From Odontocerum albicorne (taxonomy: Eukaryota; Arthropoda; Insecta; Trichoptera; Odontoceridae), in NCBI GenBank assembly GCA_949825065.1, contig OX463848.1, positions 39,415,380 to 39,479,379 on the forward strand: a stretch of DNA of 64,000 nucleotides, read 5' to 3'. The notes below the pieces were generated by a model. The model did not search any database and was not told the origin of the DNA. It saw only the letters and a program-made list of their open reading frames with translations. Shown in pieces: positions 53,908 to 64,000 of this stretch. Both the position numbers and the translations under genes were made by a program. Position 1 is the first letter of the stretch. Every line of letters starts with the position of its first letter.

Positions 53908-54085
53908 ATATTATTTATAGTTAAGGCATTAACACTGGGGGCTTAAAGACATTGTAATTTGTTTAGTCACACACTGAGTCTTGTTTATGCTTCCTTGATG
54001 ATCAGGTGAAAACCTTGAAACCGGTACGGTTATACCGTTATATAAAGTGAAATAAACAGTATTTGATTAAACTACTCGTAATTAC
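53908..54085 (+). mobile_element. P1 element
   Basis: Left arm (TTAAGGCATTAACACTGGGG, reversed constant end), core TTGATGATCAGG...CCTTGAAACCGGTA (first core base changed), then GGTTATACCGTTATATAAAG and AACAGTATTTGATTAAAC. Confidence 0.6.
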
Positions 54086-55490
54086 AAATATATAAATTTA
54101 ATTTTTTTCGATTTTTCTTTTTACACAAGTATTTTGCATATATTTTTTGTCTTTTCATCACAATAATTTTAATATTAAAAATCATCTTAACATCACACGG
54201 TAAAAATAATCGTTCGTTAAAAAGAACGGGGCAAAATGAAATCTTGCACTTCGTTCATTAGTTTTTATAATGAAAATCGGTTTATAAAACACAAGCATTT
54301 AATTTTTCATGAACTTACGAAATCGTAACAAAAAAAGCTCATGGGAGAAGCCAATTTGGTAACAATGATGTCCTTCAACTATTTTTATTTGTATTGTTAA
54401 CTAACGCGAAATATGTGGGAATTTTATGTATTATTATAGTATAAATCAAGTATATAATTACTTATATTCTAAATATAATTAAAGTTAAATGTGTCTTAGA
54501 TTAAATTTGAATGGGATATTTCAGACATTATCAATTTTTACATATAATCACTCTTGCTCATAATATCTCGTGTGAGAATTTATAGCTTATTATAAATTAT
54601 ACATATGATTACTTCCATTAAAAAAATAATAGAAATCAAATGTGTCTTAGATGACAATTGAATGGAATATTTCAGACATTTTCCATTTTTAACTCAAATT
54701 AGTCCATCGAAAATAAAATGTGTTTTCACTCAAAAAGTAACTCAAACAGTTGTTATTCAGAAATTTACTATTGCTTGGTTTAACGGGTGGAAAGAAACAT
54801 CGGGCCCCAGGGAAGAGAGATTTTGTTTGTAGGAGAATTGCCACCTGACCCTGAATTGTCCTCGAAAAACCTGGATATCTCTGAACAGGTTCCGTGCAGG
54901 AATAGGTACAACTAAAGACAATTCAAAATAGGGAATTTTACTTGATGGATCGACTCTGTATATGCCTCCCTTGCTGCAGTACCCGGTGTCTTTCACCGAA
55001 GAGGACTTGATTCGTGGAACGCCCAATGTTATCCAGGTGGCAGAATTCTGAACGGAAGAAGTATATTTTCTTTGACACGAAAATAAGAAGACAAAAAAAA
55101 TCCAAGAGTGTTTTGTAACTACAAGAATCTCTCAAATAGTTTATCACTACAAAAATATCTCCAAAAAACTCCTCAACAGTATGTTGTCACTCCAAGAGCT
55201 CTTCTATAGTGTGCATTACATCAGTAGCCTCTTTAAAACATCCATACATTAACCTAACTGTATTTTGCATGCTTGCTTGTCAGCTACACAAAAGTCCTGT
55301 GGATTATAGATAAAATCTAATAATAAGGAAGTTCTTTTTGTCTGCTTTTGTATATTATAATTGCACCGTTTTTGGGCAGAGCTTAACAGAACGTGAGCTT
55401 TTTCAATAAAGTGTCATCGTGTAAATTGTATGTTATAATACTGTAAAGGAAAACGTTATTAAGATAATTTGTACATCATGCCATTTCCTT
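54086..55490. other. Unshared AT-rich sequence with one ORF-bearing island
   Basis: 54420-54720 has two similar stretches (AAATGTGTCTTAGATTAAATTTGAATGGGATATTTCAGACATT and a second near 54637). 55140-55240 has TCACTACAAAAATATCTCC and similar short repeats. No RNA gene was seen. Confidence 0.35.
54757..55026 (-). CDS. Unrecognised ORF in a GC-rich island
   Basis: The 89-codon frame MGVPRIKSSSVKDTGYCSKG, GIYRVDPSSKIPYFELSLVV, FRVRWQFSYKQNLSSLGPDV ends QAIVNF-stop. It is also open upstream of the Met (SEFCHLDN frame differs). The composition is less AT-driven than chance frames nearby. No motif is known to me. It could be an exon or a fragment of a mobile element. Confidence 0.25.
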   Translation of the reverse strand: MGVPRIKSSSVKDTGYCSKGGIYRVDPSSKIPYFELSLVVPIPARNLFRDIQVFRGQFRVRWQFSYKQNLSSLGPDVSFHPLNQAIVNF

Positions 55491-55494
55491 TACA

Positions 55495-55745
55495 GGGTTG
55501 GCGTCTGCTTCACATCCACACGTCTTCATATAAAGTTCCTTCTGTTTTTTTCACATGGTTTTAAATTTTCGTTCACTTTGTCCAAGCATATTTTTTGGTC
55601 GTCCTTCACCATGAATCCCATTTATATTTGACTTGTAAATTTGTTTTAAAAAATGCATAATTAAATAAAAAATTTTGTAAATTTCAGAAAAAGTTTTTTG
55701 AAAATTCAAATAACACACATTACATTTCTGACTTGTATACTCGCT
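55495..55745 (-). mobile_element. LINE-B/K fragment
   Basis: GTTTTAAATTTTCGTTCACTTTGTCC and ATATTTTTTGGTCGTCCTTC correspond to the VWLDQVND region on the minus strand, with many changes. It leads directly into the 51-bp array. Confidence 0.45.
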
Positions 55746-56245
55746 CATTCACATGTCGAAACTATCATAAAGCTCCTCTATTTTAGTCATTCATTCTCTT
55801 CACATGTCGAAACTATCATAAAGCTCCTCTACTTTAGTCATTCATTCTCTTCACATGTCGAAACTATCATAAAGCTCCTCTACTTTAGTCATTCATTCTC
55901 TTCACATGTCGAAACTATCATAAAGCTCCTCTACTTTAGTCATTCATTCTCTTCACATGTCGAAACTATCATAAAGCTCCTCTACTTGAGTCATTCATTC
56001 TCTTCACATGTCGAAACTATCATAAAGCTCCTCTACTTTAGTCATTCATTCTCTTCACATGTCGAAACTATCATAAAGCTCCTCTATTTTAGTCATTCAT
56101 TCTCTTCACATGTCGAAACTATCATAAAGCTCCTCTACTTTAGTAATTCATTCTCTTCACATGTCGAAACTATCATAAAGCTCCTCTACTTTAGTCATTC
56201 ATTCTCTTCACATGTCGAAACTATCATAAAGCTCCTCTATTTTAC
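55746..56245. repeat. 51-bp tandem repeat, 10 units
   Basis: The unit starts CACATGTCGAAACTATCATA and ends TCATTCATTCTCTT. Ten near-identical units are present, differing at single bases. As 51 is divisible by three, a 204-codon frame (HVETIIKLLYFSHSFSS repeated) is open, which I treat as an artefact. The unit resembles LINE-K near 46620, so it grew from a LINE segment. Confidence 0.95.
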
Positions 56246-56400
56246 TAAAAACATCCATTTTATTCATGCATTCATTTTGGATGTCTTCATTCCACCTTTT
56301 TACATACATTGATATACCACTTTTTCACGCATTTCCACAATTATTTTACTTTTATCCTTCTACTGCCAAGTCCAAGGTTAAATTTCCATACGTCAAGATG
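56246..56400 (-). mobile_element. LINE-K fragment
   Basis: CATTCATTTTGGATGTCTTC and the following text align with TTTTTGATGTCTCCATTCCG at 46673 onward. The tandem array is the 3' edge of this copy. Confidence 0.45.
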
Positions 56401-56494
56401 GGCACCAAGACACTGTTATGTATTGTATTTTTTGGTTATTTAAATATCTTTGACCTAAAGTATGCGCTAATTTTCTTTGTATTCACCTCTGTTA

Positions 56495-56545
56495 TGAATC
56501 CTACCGGTTTCAGTAACCTCTGTCTTCTTCGTCAGGTGAAGAGAA
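56495..56545 (-). other. P2-like hammerhead-type core
   Basis: On the minus strand: CACCTGACGAAGAAG, then TACTGAAACCGGTAGGAT. The CTGACGA (56529-56535) and GAAA (56508-56511) blocks are intact, but stem II pairs poorly. No palindromic partner lies nearby. Confidence 0.4.
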
Positions 56546-56851
56546 ACTAAATTTAATGTATAAAATATATTTGTTCGTGGTCACTGGTAAAAAAATAGGG
56601 ATAAGTGGCTAATAAGGGGAAGAAGTGTATAGACGAAGTCAAGGAGTTAGTATTTTAATGGGAAACAGGGTTAAGAGAGGAATTCTATTGAAATTGACCT
56701 TCTTATTTATAATATCGAGACCTTACATAATATTTTTTCTTTTCTCAAGAATTTCTTAATTGTCCAGCTTTACAACCCCTAGCTTATGTGTAAAATCCGC
56801 GAACCTCGATCGATATTATACGATTAGATTGGCTCAATCAAATGGTTAGCG

Positions 56852-57675
56852 CATTGTTTCTCAATATTTTTAGTCTTGAGACCCCTCAAAAGATAAAAAA
56901 ATAATTAAGACTGCGACCCCCCTGTAAAACTTAATATATTGTTAATACATATTCACATGTCCACACAAGTTTTGCACTTGCACAAAGACGATCTGCCTTA
57001 TCAGGTAAGGCTATCGACTGTTTAACGTCACTAACAGGGCATCTAAACAACTTGAACTTGCCGCGAGTACTATATGTATGTACTGGTATATGAGCGACAC
57101 TATATGTTACATACACAATCTTAATCTGCCCATGTTCTACCCATTATTGAGTGAGGTCACCCCTATGACTATTGCTTTGCGGTTCTCACACTTGTTCACC
57201 TGGTATATTGTTAAATACCCGGAAATTTTTGTCACGTAAGGGTATTGGCTACCTCCGTTTTTTGTCTGTCATACAGCTTCGGAGGTCACCTGGTGATTTT
57301 GTCTCAGTATAGAATGCTTCGACTTTTATCATATAGGGGTACACTTTGTGTAGTATTACAATGCTGGAAAGAGAGAATTATCATTACACGTGAAAATCGC
57401 TTTAGTAGTTGAGAGTTTAACTATAATAGTATCTTTATTCTGAATGAAATAGCATAAGGTTTTTACATACACACAATTACTAGTTATATAATGGAATGAT
57501 GTACAAATGTAACCATTGGAAGAAATAATGTATAACAATGACTTTTTTTTCAAAATTAATTTGTTGTTTTTTCTCAGAAAACGTATTATTTCCCTTTTGT
57601 ACACGTAATCGCGATGTCCCTGATATTCCACCGCGACCCCCTGGAGGTCATGACCCCACAGGTTGATAAACGATG
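56852..57675. mobile_element. hAT-like non-autonomous element
   Basis: The left end CATTGTTTCTCAATATTTTT and the right end, read inward, CATCGTTTATCAACCTGTGG are inverted; both resemble the CAGTGGTTCTCAACC termini of hAT elements. Flanks GGTTAGCG and AATTAGCG fit an 8-bp duplication with two changes. The 824 bp has no transposase. A 120-codon minus frame inside has no motif. Confidence 0.65.
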
Positions 57676-57909
57676 AATTAGCGAATTCGGAATAATTCTT
57701 GTTATGTAAACGTCTCAAGTGCGTCTTGACCCCGTCTTCGAAATTTCTTTTCGTTTTTGCTATGTAAAATGTGAACGGTCATTACATTCAAGGTAATGAA
57801 TTCCTTACAAATTAACCCCTCATGTACGGTAAAATAGATTTTAATTAATATTAATGGAAAAATAATGTTATTTCAGGTATTAGGAAAGTAATGTTATTTA
57901 AAGTGCGGG

Positions 57910-58740
57910 TTACCAAACGGCTTGTAGCGATAAGAAACAAAGTCAATGTGGCACTAAAACATATACTCGAACTGAACAATATCAAAATCTGTTAAGATGA
58001 TAGATAGTCCACACCAGTATTTTAATACCAACTTGTACGGGAGTGCAACGTGGACTTGGAAAAATGCTTAAAAGAGCCCGGAGTGGCAATATATGTTATG
58101 ACATATTATGTTTTCGTCTGTCTGGAGTGATGAAGTGTGAGGAGTTTGATTTCGCGTGATGTTTCCAGTTGTAATTGAGTATCACTGTCTGTCAGGTTGA
58201 TGAGAACGTGCAACGGGGTTTTATATAATCAAAAATCGGAAAGAAGTATCGATTTATTTTTTCATGCTATATGTCCTCAGTGTGATACAGGCAAAAGCCT
58301 AATTTACTGGGGATACGACAAATGAGAAGCAACAAACCCAGATCCATTAAAATGTGTCCAAATTAAATTACCTGGTGTTTTTTCGCGTATTATGTATATT
58401 TCTTGTCATGTGTAAAATAAATAAATAAATTATGAAATGTAGTGATAAGGAATGAACATGAACTTAAGGCCTATGCGTTGCTCTGAAATGGTTTGGAACA
58501 AATTAATGAAGTGATCCTCGTACTAACTAAACAAATATACAGTGCAAATGTGACAGAAGTCGTGATGGAGAGAAATTAGTTGGATCAAATGAATGATATT
58601 TTGAAAGGAGGAAAAGCAAGAAGTAATAAATCGTAAGAGCTGCATGGATGTGAAAGAAGTGAAATATTCGTGTCGAGAGAGGAATGCCCGTAGCTCTATC
58701 TTCTCTGTGTACCCCAGCAGAAACACGGAATGATAGAATG
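57910..58740 (+). mobile_element. LINE-B copy split by LINE-C
   Basis: GTACGGGAGTGCAACGTGGA matches 6625-6650. After LINE-C it goes on GAATGAACATGAACTTAAGG and ends ATGGATGTGAAAGAAGTGAA then TCTCTGTGTACCCCAGCAGA. Frames are broken. Confidence 0.6.
58195..58432 (+). mobile_element. LINE-C 3' end nested in LINE-B (C4)
   Basis: GAGAACGTGCAACGGGGTTT, AGAAGTATCGATTTATTTTT, GGCAAAAGCCTAATTTACTG and the (AAAT)n tail at 58417-58432. It is in the opposite orientation to C1-C3. Confidence 0.7.
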
Positions 58741-58779
58741 TATGTTTTTTTATTATTAAACTAAGTAAATTATTCTACA

Positions 58780-59366
58780 AACATTTGTCAAGGATATACC
58801 TATATACAAATTTATTACTTAACTCATCTTAATTATAAGTTATAATTTATGCACTTACTTAATCTTAGTTTCCTACATATCATTTGATTTTGTTTATTCA
58901 ATCTTAATATATGAGATCTTAGAAATAATTACCACCTACATACTACTTATAACTAGATAACAATTCTTACAACTAATTATTTAGCAAAAACAAGTCCACT
59001 CGTTCAGGATACTTGTATTCCATCACATTCGTCGTCCCAGCTAATACTGTAGGTGGACTAGTCAAGCAGCAGATAATGCTTCGGGAGCCTGTGCTTATAA
59101 TGGAAGGGTAAATCGGATTTACTCTCGTAAGCCCCCAGGGCAGCGACTGAGGGATTGCTGTGATTTTGTTGGTTTTTATAGAACTTCACGGTCCAAGCGA
59201 GGATGTGGTGTTGTAGGGTTTCTTCTCGCTGTTCGGCGTGAAGTCGGGTAAGGTTTGTTCTGGGATGGGTGTTAAAAGATATCTTGAATGCCTTGTTCTG
59301 CACTCTCTGGAGTTTCAGGTGATCCGTGTTGCTCACACTACCCCAAACGGGTGCAGGAATGAATGT
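58780..59366 (-). mobile_element. Jockey-like LINE C-terminus and 3' UTR
   Basis: The minus frame (59366 to 59058) reads FIPAPVWGSVSNTDHLKLQR, VQNKAFKISFNTHPRTNLTR and LHAEQREETLQHHI. APVWG...H...LQ-VQNKA-R is a hallmark of Jockey-type reverse transcriptase C-termini. It is open for about 100 codons, then a 3' UTR follows to about 58780. Confidence 0.75.
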
Positions 59367-59478
59367 ATTTAAGTGATTTTTTCATTCAATAAACATAACG
59401 TCACAGTTGTAGCCCATTTTCGCCAAAAAGTGAGAAGATATAGTTTGTATTGTATTTTTTAATCTCCATCAAGCACTG

Positions 59479-59513
59479 AAGCTGAGTGGAAGATGATCTC
59501 TTCCACTCAGCTT
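59479..59513. repeat. 15-bp hairpin, 5-base loop
   Basis: AAGCTGAGTGGAAGA and TCTTCCACTCAGCTT are exact complements around TGATC. AATCTCCA flanks both sides. Confidence 0.9.
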
Positions 59514-59840
59514 TAATCTCCAGCCTCCTCCAGCTAGACGCTAATGTGTAGTGACTGTTTGTTTTTACTTATTCTAAATTTATGTATTCTTTCTATTTGT
59601 CCTTTTTTTGCTTTTCACAAGTTTTTATTTTCAGTATATATAATTTTTTTTATATTTATTAGATTTTTTATATGTAAGCATATAATTTGTTCAACTGTTT
59701 CTACACTGCGTGTATTTATATTGCATTTTATATGAACTTTATAGGTCTAACCCATGTTTATTTATTCGAACATTTTACAATAAATTACTTTTGTATATTT
59801 ATCATAATATATACAATAGAATAAAAACATTATGTTATCA
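59514..59840. other. No recognised feature
   Basis: T-rich sequence before the satellite. Confidence 0.4.
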
Positions 59841-60370
59841 TTACGATATCGTTGTGTACAGTACAAAACGATGTATTTATTGTCATGAAGATCTCTATTA
59901 CGATATCGTTGTGTACAGTACAAACTGATGAATTTATTGTCATGAAGCTATCTCTATTACGATATCGTTGTGTACAGTACAAACCGATGAATTTATTGTC
60001 ATGAAGCTATCTCTATTACGATATCGTTGTGTACAGTACAAACCGGTGTCTTTATTGGCATGAAGCTATCTCGATTACGATATCGTTGTGTACAGTACAA
60101 ACCGGTGGATTTATTGTCATGAAGCTATCTCTATTACGATATGGTTGTTTACAGTACAAACCGATGGATTTATTGTCATGAAGCTATCTCTTTTACAATA
60201 TGGTTGTTTACAGTACAAACCGATGGATTTATTGTCATGAAGCTATCTTTATTACGATATCGTTGTGTACAGTACAAACCGGTGGCTTTATTGGCATGAA
60301 GCTATCTCTATTACGATATCGTTGTGTACAGTACAAACCGATGGATTTATTGTCATGAAGCTATCTCTAT
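59841..60370 (-). repeat. 59-bp satellite made from the SINE 3' tail, 9 units
   Basis: Units start TTACGATATCGTTGTGTACA at 59841, 59898, 59957, 60016, 60075, 60134, 60193, 60252 and 60311 (first spacing 57, the rest 59). Each unit keeps GTTGTGTACAGTACAA, TTATTGTCATG and TATCTC, in the same order as the minus-strand SINE tail (compare 49384-49436). After the last unit the sequence goes on AATCAACCAGAAG and TCTTTAGTGAAAC, as the SINE does. Confidence 0.85.
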
Positions 60371-60494
60371 TAATCAACCAGAAGTCTCTTTAGTGAAACA
60401 TTTCGAAGGCGTTTTTAAAATTGTAGTTTTATTTCCACAAGTCCAGTTACTTAAGTAAATGGCTTCCACTCCGGTAAATAGGCGATTCTTTATT

Positions 60495-60690
60495 ATTTTA
60501 TGAATATTACATTTTCATTGTATACAGTACAACTTTTCGGGTTAATTACAATGTAGCAATCTGTTCTAACCAACCACAAAAATGTTAAAGATATCTTGAA
60601 TGAAAGCTAGACTGGATTTGTAAAAAAAAAAAAAGCAACCACTGGCTGGAAGACAGGCGTCTTACCAGATAGTTTGCGCTTTAAACTAGG
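60495..60690 (-). mobile_element. tRNA-derived SINE, diverged (S12)
   Basis: TTTCATTGTATACAGTACAA (tail end), ATGTAGCAATCTGTTCTAAC, AATGAAAGCTAGACTGGA (body) and CTGGAAGACAGGCGTCTTAC (head), all on the minus strand. The B-box area is replaced by an A run. Confidence 0.7.
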
Positions 60691-61104
60691 ATATTACTTA
60701 ATATGTGATGTAAATATGTAGGACCACGGTATTTTATTTTCAGATTTGTAATATTTTATAAACGAATCTTCAATACGTAGGCAATTTCAAACGAAAGAGT
60801 TAATTTATGAATTTAATAATCCTTGAAAAAAGCACTTGCGTACAAAAATGTATTCAAGAAACGCTATGTTTTTTTAATATTTTTTTTAATGCACGCTTTT
60901 TTGTTTGTATTGTCCCTTTTATTCAACTTACCGATATCAGGTGTTATTTATTGCCTTTGCTATAAGAGGCTGTTAGCAACAGAAAATCTACCCCTCTTGT
61001 CAACTTTAAAGATAAACAAATCCATCCTTCTCATCAGTGCAAACAACTTTTTTCTTTATAACAGAGATAGACAAACCTTTAAGCGCACACCAGACCATGA
61101 CACC
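60691..61104. other. No recognised feature
   Basis: A Phe/Leu-rich frame (60823-61122) has no motif and is not called. Confidence 0.35.
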
Positions 61105-61208
61105 ATTTCTTTGTCGTGGTAGGCAAAGTGGACACACATATTTCACTTCTTCTACAACCACACACCTTCTCACAGAACTCCTACGATTTCTCTGGCATTT
61201 TATATTTT

Positions 61209-61416
61209 GTTTTATCAAACACTGTTTATTCCACTTTTTATAACGGTATAATAACCCTACCAGAAGAGCAAAAACAAGACTCACCTGATGATGAGTTGAA
61301 AGTCTTGAAACCGATAGGCTTATACCGTTGCAAAAAATGGAATAAACAGTGTTTGATAAAACAAATTACAATGTATTTAAACCTCCACAACGTTAATGCC
61401 TTGACTATAAATAATA
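61209..61416 (+). mobile_element. P1 element with 11-bp target duplication
   Basis: TTTTATATTTT flanks it exactly (61198-61208, 61417-61427). Left arm GTTTTATCAAACACTGTTTA, core CTGATGA (61285-61291) ... GAAA (61307-61310), right arm CAGTGTTTGATAAAACAAAT and constant end GCCTTGACTATAAATAATA. This copy shows the element's limits best: 208 bp. Confidence 0.8.
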
Positions 61417-61572
61417 TTTTATATTTTCTTCTTTCAAAATATCATTCACTTGATCCAACCACACTTTTCCTGGTCTTTCTTTTCCATGCATTCTACTTAC
61501 ATTTGCACTAGACATTTGTTTTGCTAGGCTTTTTTTAAATCATTTATTCAACGTGCCTCTATCACCACTGAG

Positions 61573-61745
61573 TTCTACTTCATCTTACTCAACACATTAT
61601 CTTACTCAACACATCGTCTTACTCAACACATCATCTTACTCAACACATTATCTTACTCAACACATCGTCTTACTCAACACATCATCTTACTCAACACATC
61701 ATCTTATTCAACACATCATCTTACTCAACACATCATCTTACTCTA
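61573..61745. repeat. 17-bp tandem repeat, about 10 units
   Basis: Units of the form ATCTTACTCAACACATC recur with small changes. The single-copy form (ACTCAACACATCATCTTC) exists in LINE-B at 23230, so the array grew in place from the LINE. Confidence 0.9.
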
Positions 61746-61784
61746 CAGCATTTATTCGACTGTCAATATATTCATCGAATTAAC

Positions 61785-62574
61785 GTAATAGTTTAAATAC
61801 TCGTACATAGTTAGTTAGTTTAAATACACATTGTCTTGATAACTGGATGTTTTTCACAGCTTTTGATACTTTTTTATAATTAATTTTTACACATTTTATT
61901 TATCTTTTTTACACATTTTATTTATCTTTTTTACACATTTTATTTCAAAATACAGGCTTTTCAATTATTCCGTAAGTCTCTAGTGATTGACTACGAAATG
62001 CCTTCTGATCGACCGCTTCGCGGACCTCCGCTTTAAAGCGTGCAAGCACAACAGTTTATTACACCCTTTCGCTGGAAAAGTGGTGGCAACAACCACCGCA
62101 AATCGATAAAATAAAACACGTCGCTATAATAAGTTTGGGGTGTGCCTCAGGGATGATACCCACACCCTATATAAATCGAGCGAGACACTAAATTTACTCA
62201 CCCCATCCCTTTATCTGCAGCAAACAGGATGTCACGCTTCTTCTCGCGACATATTGTTGCCATCAGTTTTTCTCTCTTCCAGTTTACTCTGCCTACTCTT
62301 GAGGGCTGAAAGCCCGTTTTCAGAATCATTTCGTGTTTTCAGCGCTATGAAATATGAAGTCTCTTTTGTCTTTTCTGACGGATGATTGTTGTGTGACGAC
62401 CGTTTGTCTGCTTATTATATAAATGATTGTGTATATATATATTTTTTTAAATAAGTGCAGTCAGAGATGATTTGAGTATCTGGAATGAATGAACGGAGAA
62501 AAAGTAACAAATCAAATAAACAACACATACGTGGAAGACGTGCGAAAGAAATAATGATAAAGGATATTTTTTTA
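61785..62574. other. No recognised gene
   Basis: 61870-61945 has three TTTTTTACACATTTTATTTA units. 62130-62200 has a TATA-like CCTATATAAATCGAGCGAGA after an inverted GGGGTGTGCC...ACCCACACCC pair, perhaps the promoter part of an unseen LTR. Not called as such. Confidence 0.3.
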
Positions 62575-62807
62575 GCATAGTTTAGATTTATGACTACTCA
62601 AGGGCGCTTCAACTCGGTATTTAAACTCACTATTATTGACAGAATATAAAATATTACAAAATAAAAAAACACATAATTTGAGTGTAAAGATAAGAAAGCA
62701 GTGGCTGTGGCCATTAGATTAGTTACTACTCCGCAGCTGCATATGTTTAGAACAACATATTTCGTTAAAAAAACGCAGAAAACTTACTAAGGTATGTTAT
62801 TTGGATG
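62575..62807 (-). mobile_element. LINE-J 3' UTR piece (J6)
   Basis: GACTACTCAAGGGCGCTTCA, TATTATTGACAGAATATAAA and GCAGAAAACTTACTAAGG match 47830-48000. Confidence 0.6.
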
Positions 62808-63508
62808 TTTCAGAGAAACAGTTGGACAAATAACAGCGTCTTTAAAATGTTTGTCTAAGATTTATTTTCAACCTACGAAAGTACGTTCGTATAACTTCAT
62901 ACCAGAAGGCATTGAACTTGTTAAATGTTAGAAATATGCGCCAAATTCACATACTGTATCTATTGTATAATATCCTTAACTGTCCCGCCGCCCCCTTTTA
63001 TCTCGCCGAAAATTTTCAGTGTCTTTCCAATCATGGATTACCGCTACGCTCAAACAGAGATTGTTTATTGGCCTTTCCAGTTCACCGCTCCTCTTTTTTT
63101 ACGTCGTCCTATACTGTTCATGCAGTGAGACTCTGGAATCAGTTACAAACCAATATAAGACTCGCTCCGTCCTTGGCATGCTTTAAGAAGCGTCTGAAAA
63201 AATTCTTAATTTCTAATCCGTAAAATAACGTGTTTCATTCCTGATTTTTATTTTCCTTTCCTCTCCACCATCCCTTCCTTTCCTTTTGATTGATGATATC
63301 TCACGTTATATGAAAAATAATGTTCGGGTGATTGTCCGTCTTTTTGGACACATGCTCACGTATGTGTTTATTCGTGGGGATGGATAATCATTTAATTGAT
63401 TTATGCAACCATTTAATTTGCTTCATTCTGGTTGGTTGGAAGAGATTGCCGCCTGGCAATAAGCCCGCCAGATTGTATTTGAAATAAAAGTGTTAAATAA
63501 ATAAATAA
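62808..63508 (+). mobile_element. LINE-A 3' end, best preserved (A7)
   Basis: SEKQLDK-stop-QRL, then the frame 62912-63220 open for 103 codons: LLNVRNMRQIHILYLLYNIL, LAENFQCLSNHGLPLRSNRD, SSFFTSSYTVHAVRLWNQLQ and SLACFKKRLKKFLI-stop side. The 3' UTR ends GTGTTAAATAAATAAATAAG. It is 5'-truncated. Confidence 0.8.
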
Positions 63509-63778
63509 GGGAAGTCAACCTAACTAGAAAGGAACTTTTTTATATCTTATGTGATATGTGATAGTAACGCATTTGGTAAGGCCTCCCAAATAGGAATTGT
63601 CGATAATAGTAGGTTATTTACAATAAAAGTGTTAAATAAATAAATAAGGGAAGTCAACCTTACTACAAAGGAACTTTTGTATTGATATCTTCCGATATGT
63701 GATAGTAACGCAGTTTGTAAGACCTCCCAAATTTTGATAAGACCTCCCAAATAGGAACTGTCGATAATAGTAGGTTCA
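63483..63778. repeat. About 140-bp duplication across the LINE-A/LINE-J joint
   Basis: AATAAAAGTGTTAAATAAAT, then AGGGAAGTCAACCT, occurs at 63483 and 63623. Both units then have GATATGTGATAGTAACGCA and CTCCCAAATAGGAA. The duplicated unit spans the LINE-A tail and the LINE-J 3' part, so it arose after they were joined. Confidence 0.8.
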
Positions 63779-63845
63779 AGTCGAGAGCTGGAGCGTCCTT
63801 GAGTCGACTTTGCTCTCTAAACGGTGCTATTGTCAATTTTTAGTC
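63509..63845 (-). mobile_element. LINE-J piece (J7)
   Basis: GATATGTGATAGTAACGCAT, AAGGCCTCCCAAATAGGAA and GAGCTGGAGCGTCCTTGAGT match 50890 and 41940. The rest to 64000 shows nothing known. Confidence 0.5.
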
Positions 63846-64000
63846 GGTGAAGCATCGCTTTATTGATTGATAAAAGCTCTCACAAGTATTAGTTTAATGG
63901 CTCACGTCAGCTGTGCGAGCACCAACCCACAATAATTACGTCTGAGCGATAAAGATCAGCGACTTCCCGATCGTGATAGTTCAGGGTCTGCGGACCTCGC

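Larger units (their letters stand above)
61105..61780 (-). mobile_element. LINE-B copy split by P1
   Basis: CACACCTTCTCACAGAACTC before 61208 goes on after 61416 as TTCTTTCAAAATATCATTCA, CATTTGCACTAGACATTTGT. Its far end has turned into the 17-bp array at 61573. Confidence 0.65.

Noticed and set aside
55698..56312. A 204-codon open frame with 17-residue repeats
   Set aside because: Explained by the 51-bp tandem array. Other frames are equally affected and LINE text flanks the array.
57356..57718. 120-codon minus-strand frame inside the hAT-like element
   Set aside because: No transposase motif, runs over the element's right end into flanking DNA, and is AT-driven.
59841..60370. Regular repeats resembling a CRISPR array
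   Set aside because: Units are contiguous without unique spacers, the genome is animal-like and no cas gene exists. The units derive from a SINE tail.

Overview
This looks like nuclear DNA of an insect. It is AT-rich and holds several mariner, piggyBac, hAT and Harbinger-type DNA elements, many LINE 3' ends with (TAAA)n or poly-A tails, a tRNA-derived SINE and a Penelope-like element (PLE). The 3' end of one LINE family (called B here) resembles repeats I associate with Lepidoptera, but the order cannot be fixed from this window. I see no bacterial-type operon, no rRNA, no functional tRNA and no intact host gene. Two short splice-flanked segments (10971-11045 +, 35548-35613 -) are weak candidates for host exons. 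Family letters are my own labels from comparing copies inside this window. Clade names are inferences from motifs.

Layout. 1-10 kb: LINE-C, SINE, LINE-A, a full-length mariner with its own TA duplication (2026-3313), an RTE-like fragment, LINE-B carrying a Harbinger-type MITE, and a mariner-like element split by LINE-A. 10-20 kb: LINE-B pieces, a candidate exon, a TTAA-flanked MITE, SINEs and a degenerate protein remnant. 20-30 kb: a recent-looking 5'-truncated poly-A insertion, a foldback LINE insertion, two mariner-like deletion elements, a deleted mariner, and a heavily nested LINE-A (27425-29205). 30-41 kb: a 48-bp satellite, a PLE GIY-YIG gene followed by (TA)n, two 5'-truncated reverse-transcriptase LINEs with target duplications, and an LTR-like insertion in LINE-H. 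41-54 kb: a hAT-like element in LINE-J, a palindrome with paired hammerhead-like cores, a piggyBac deletion derivative beside a TTAA MITE, a SINE split by LINE-A, a solo LTR in LINE-J, and a palindromic P1 element in LINE-J. 54-64 kb: a 51-bp tandem array, a hAT-like element, LINE-B split by LINE-C, a 59-bp satellite built from the SINE tail, LINE-B split by P1, and LINE-A/J copies.

How the parts work together. The window is a layered record of insertion. The SINE shares its 3' tail with LINE-A, so LINE-A is its likely mobilising partner. Deletion derivatives of piggyBac and mariner depend on transposase supplied elsewhere. The P1/P2 palindromes carry a hammerhead-like core and have 11-12 bp target duplications, which fits PLE-related non-autonomous units. 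The parts of most interest are these palindromes, the SINE-tail satellite and the multi-level nest at 27.4-29.2 kb.
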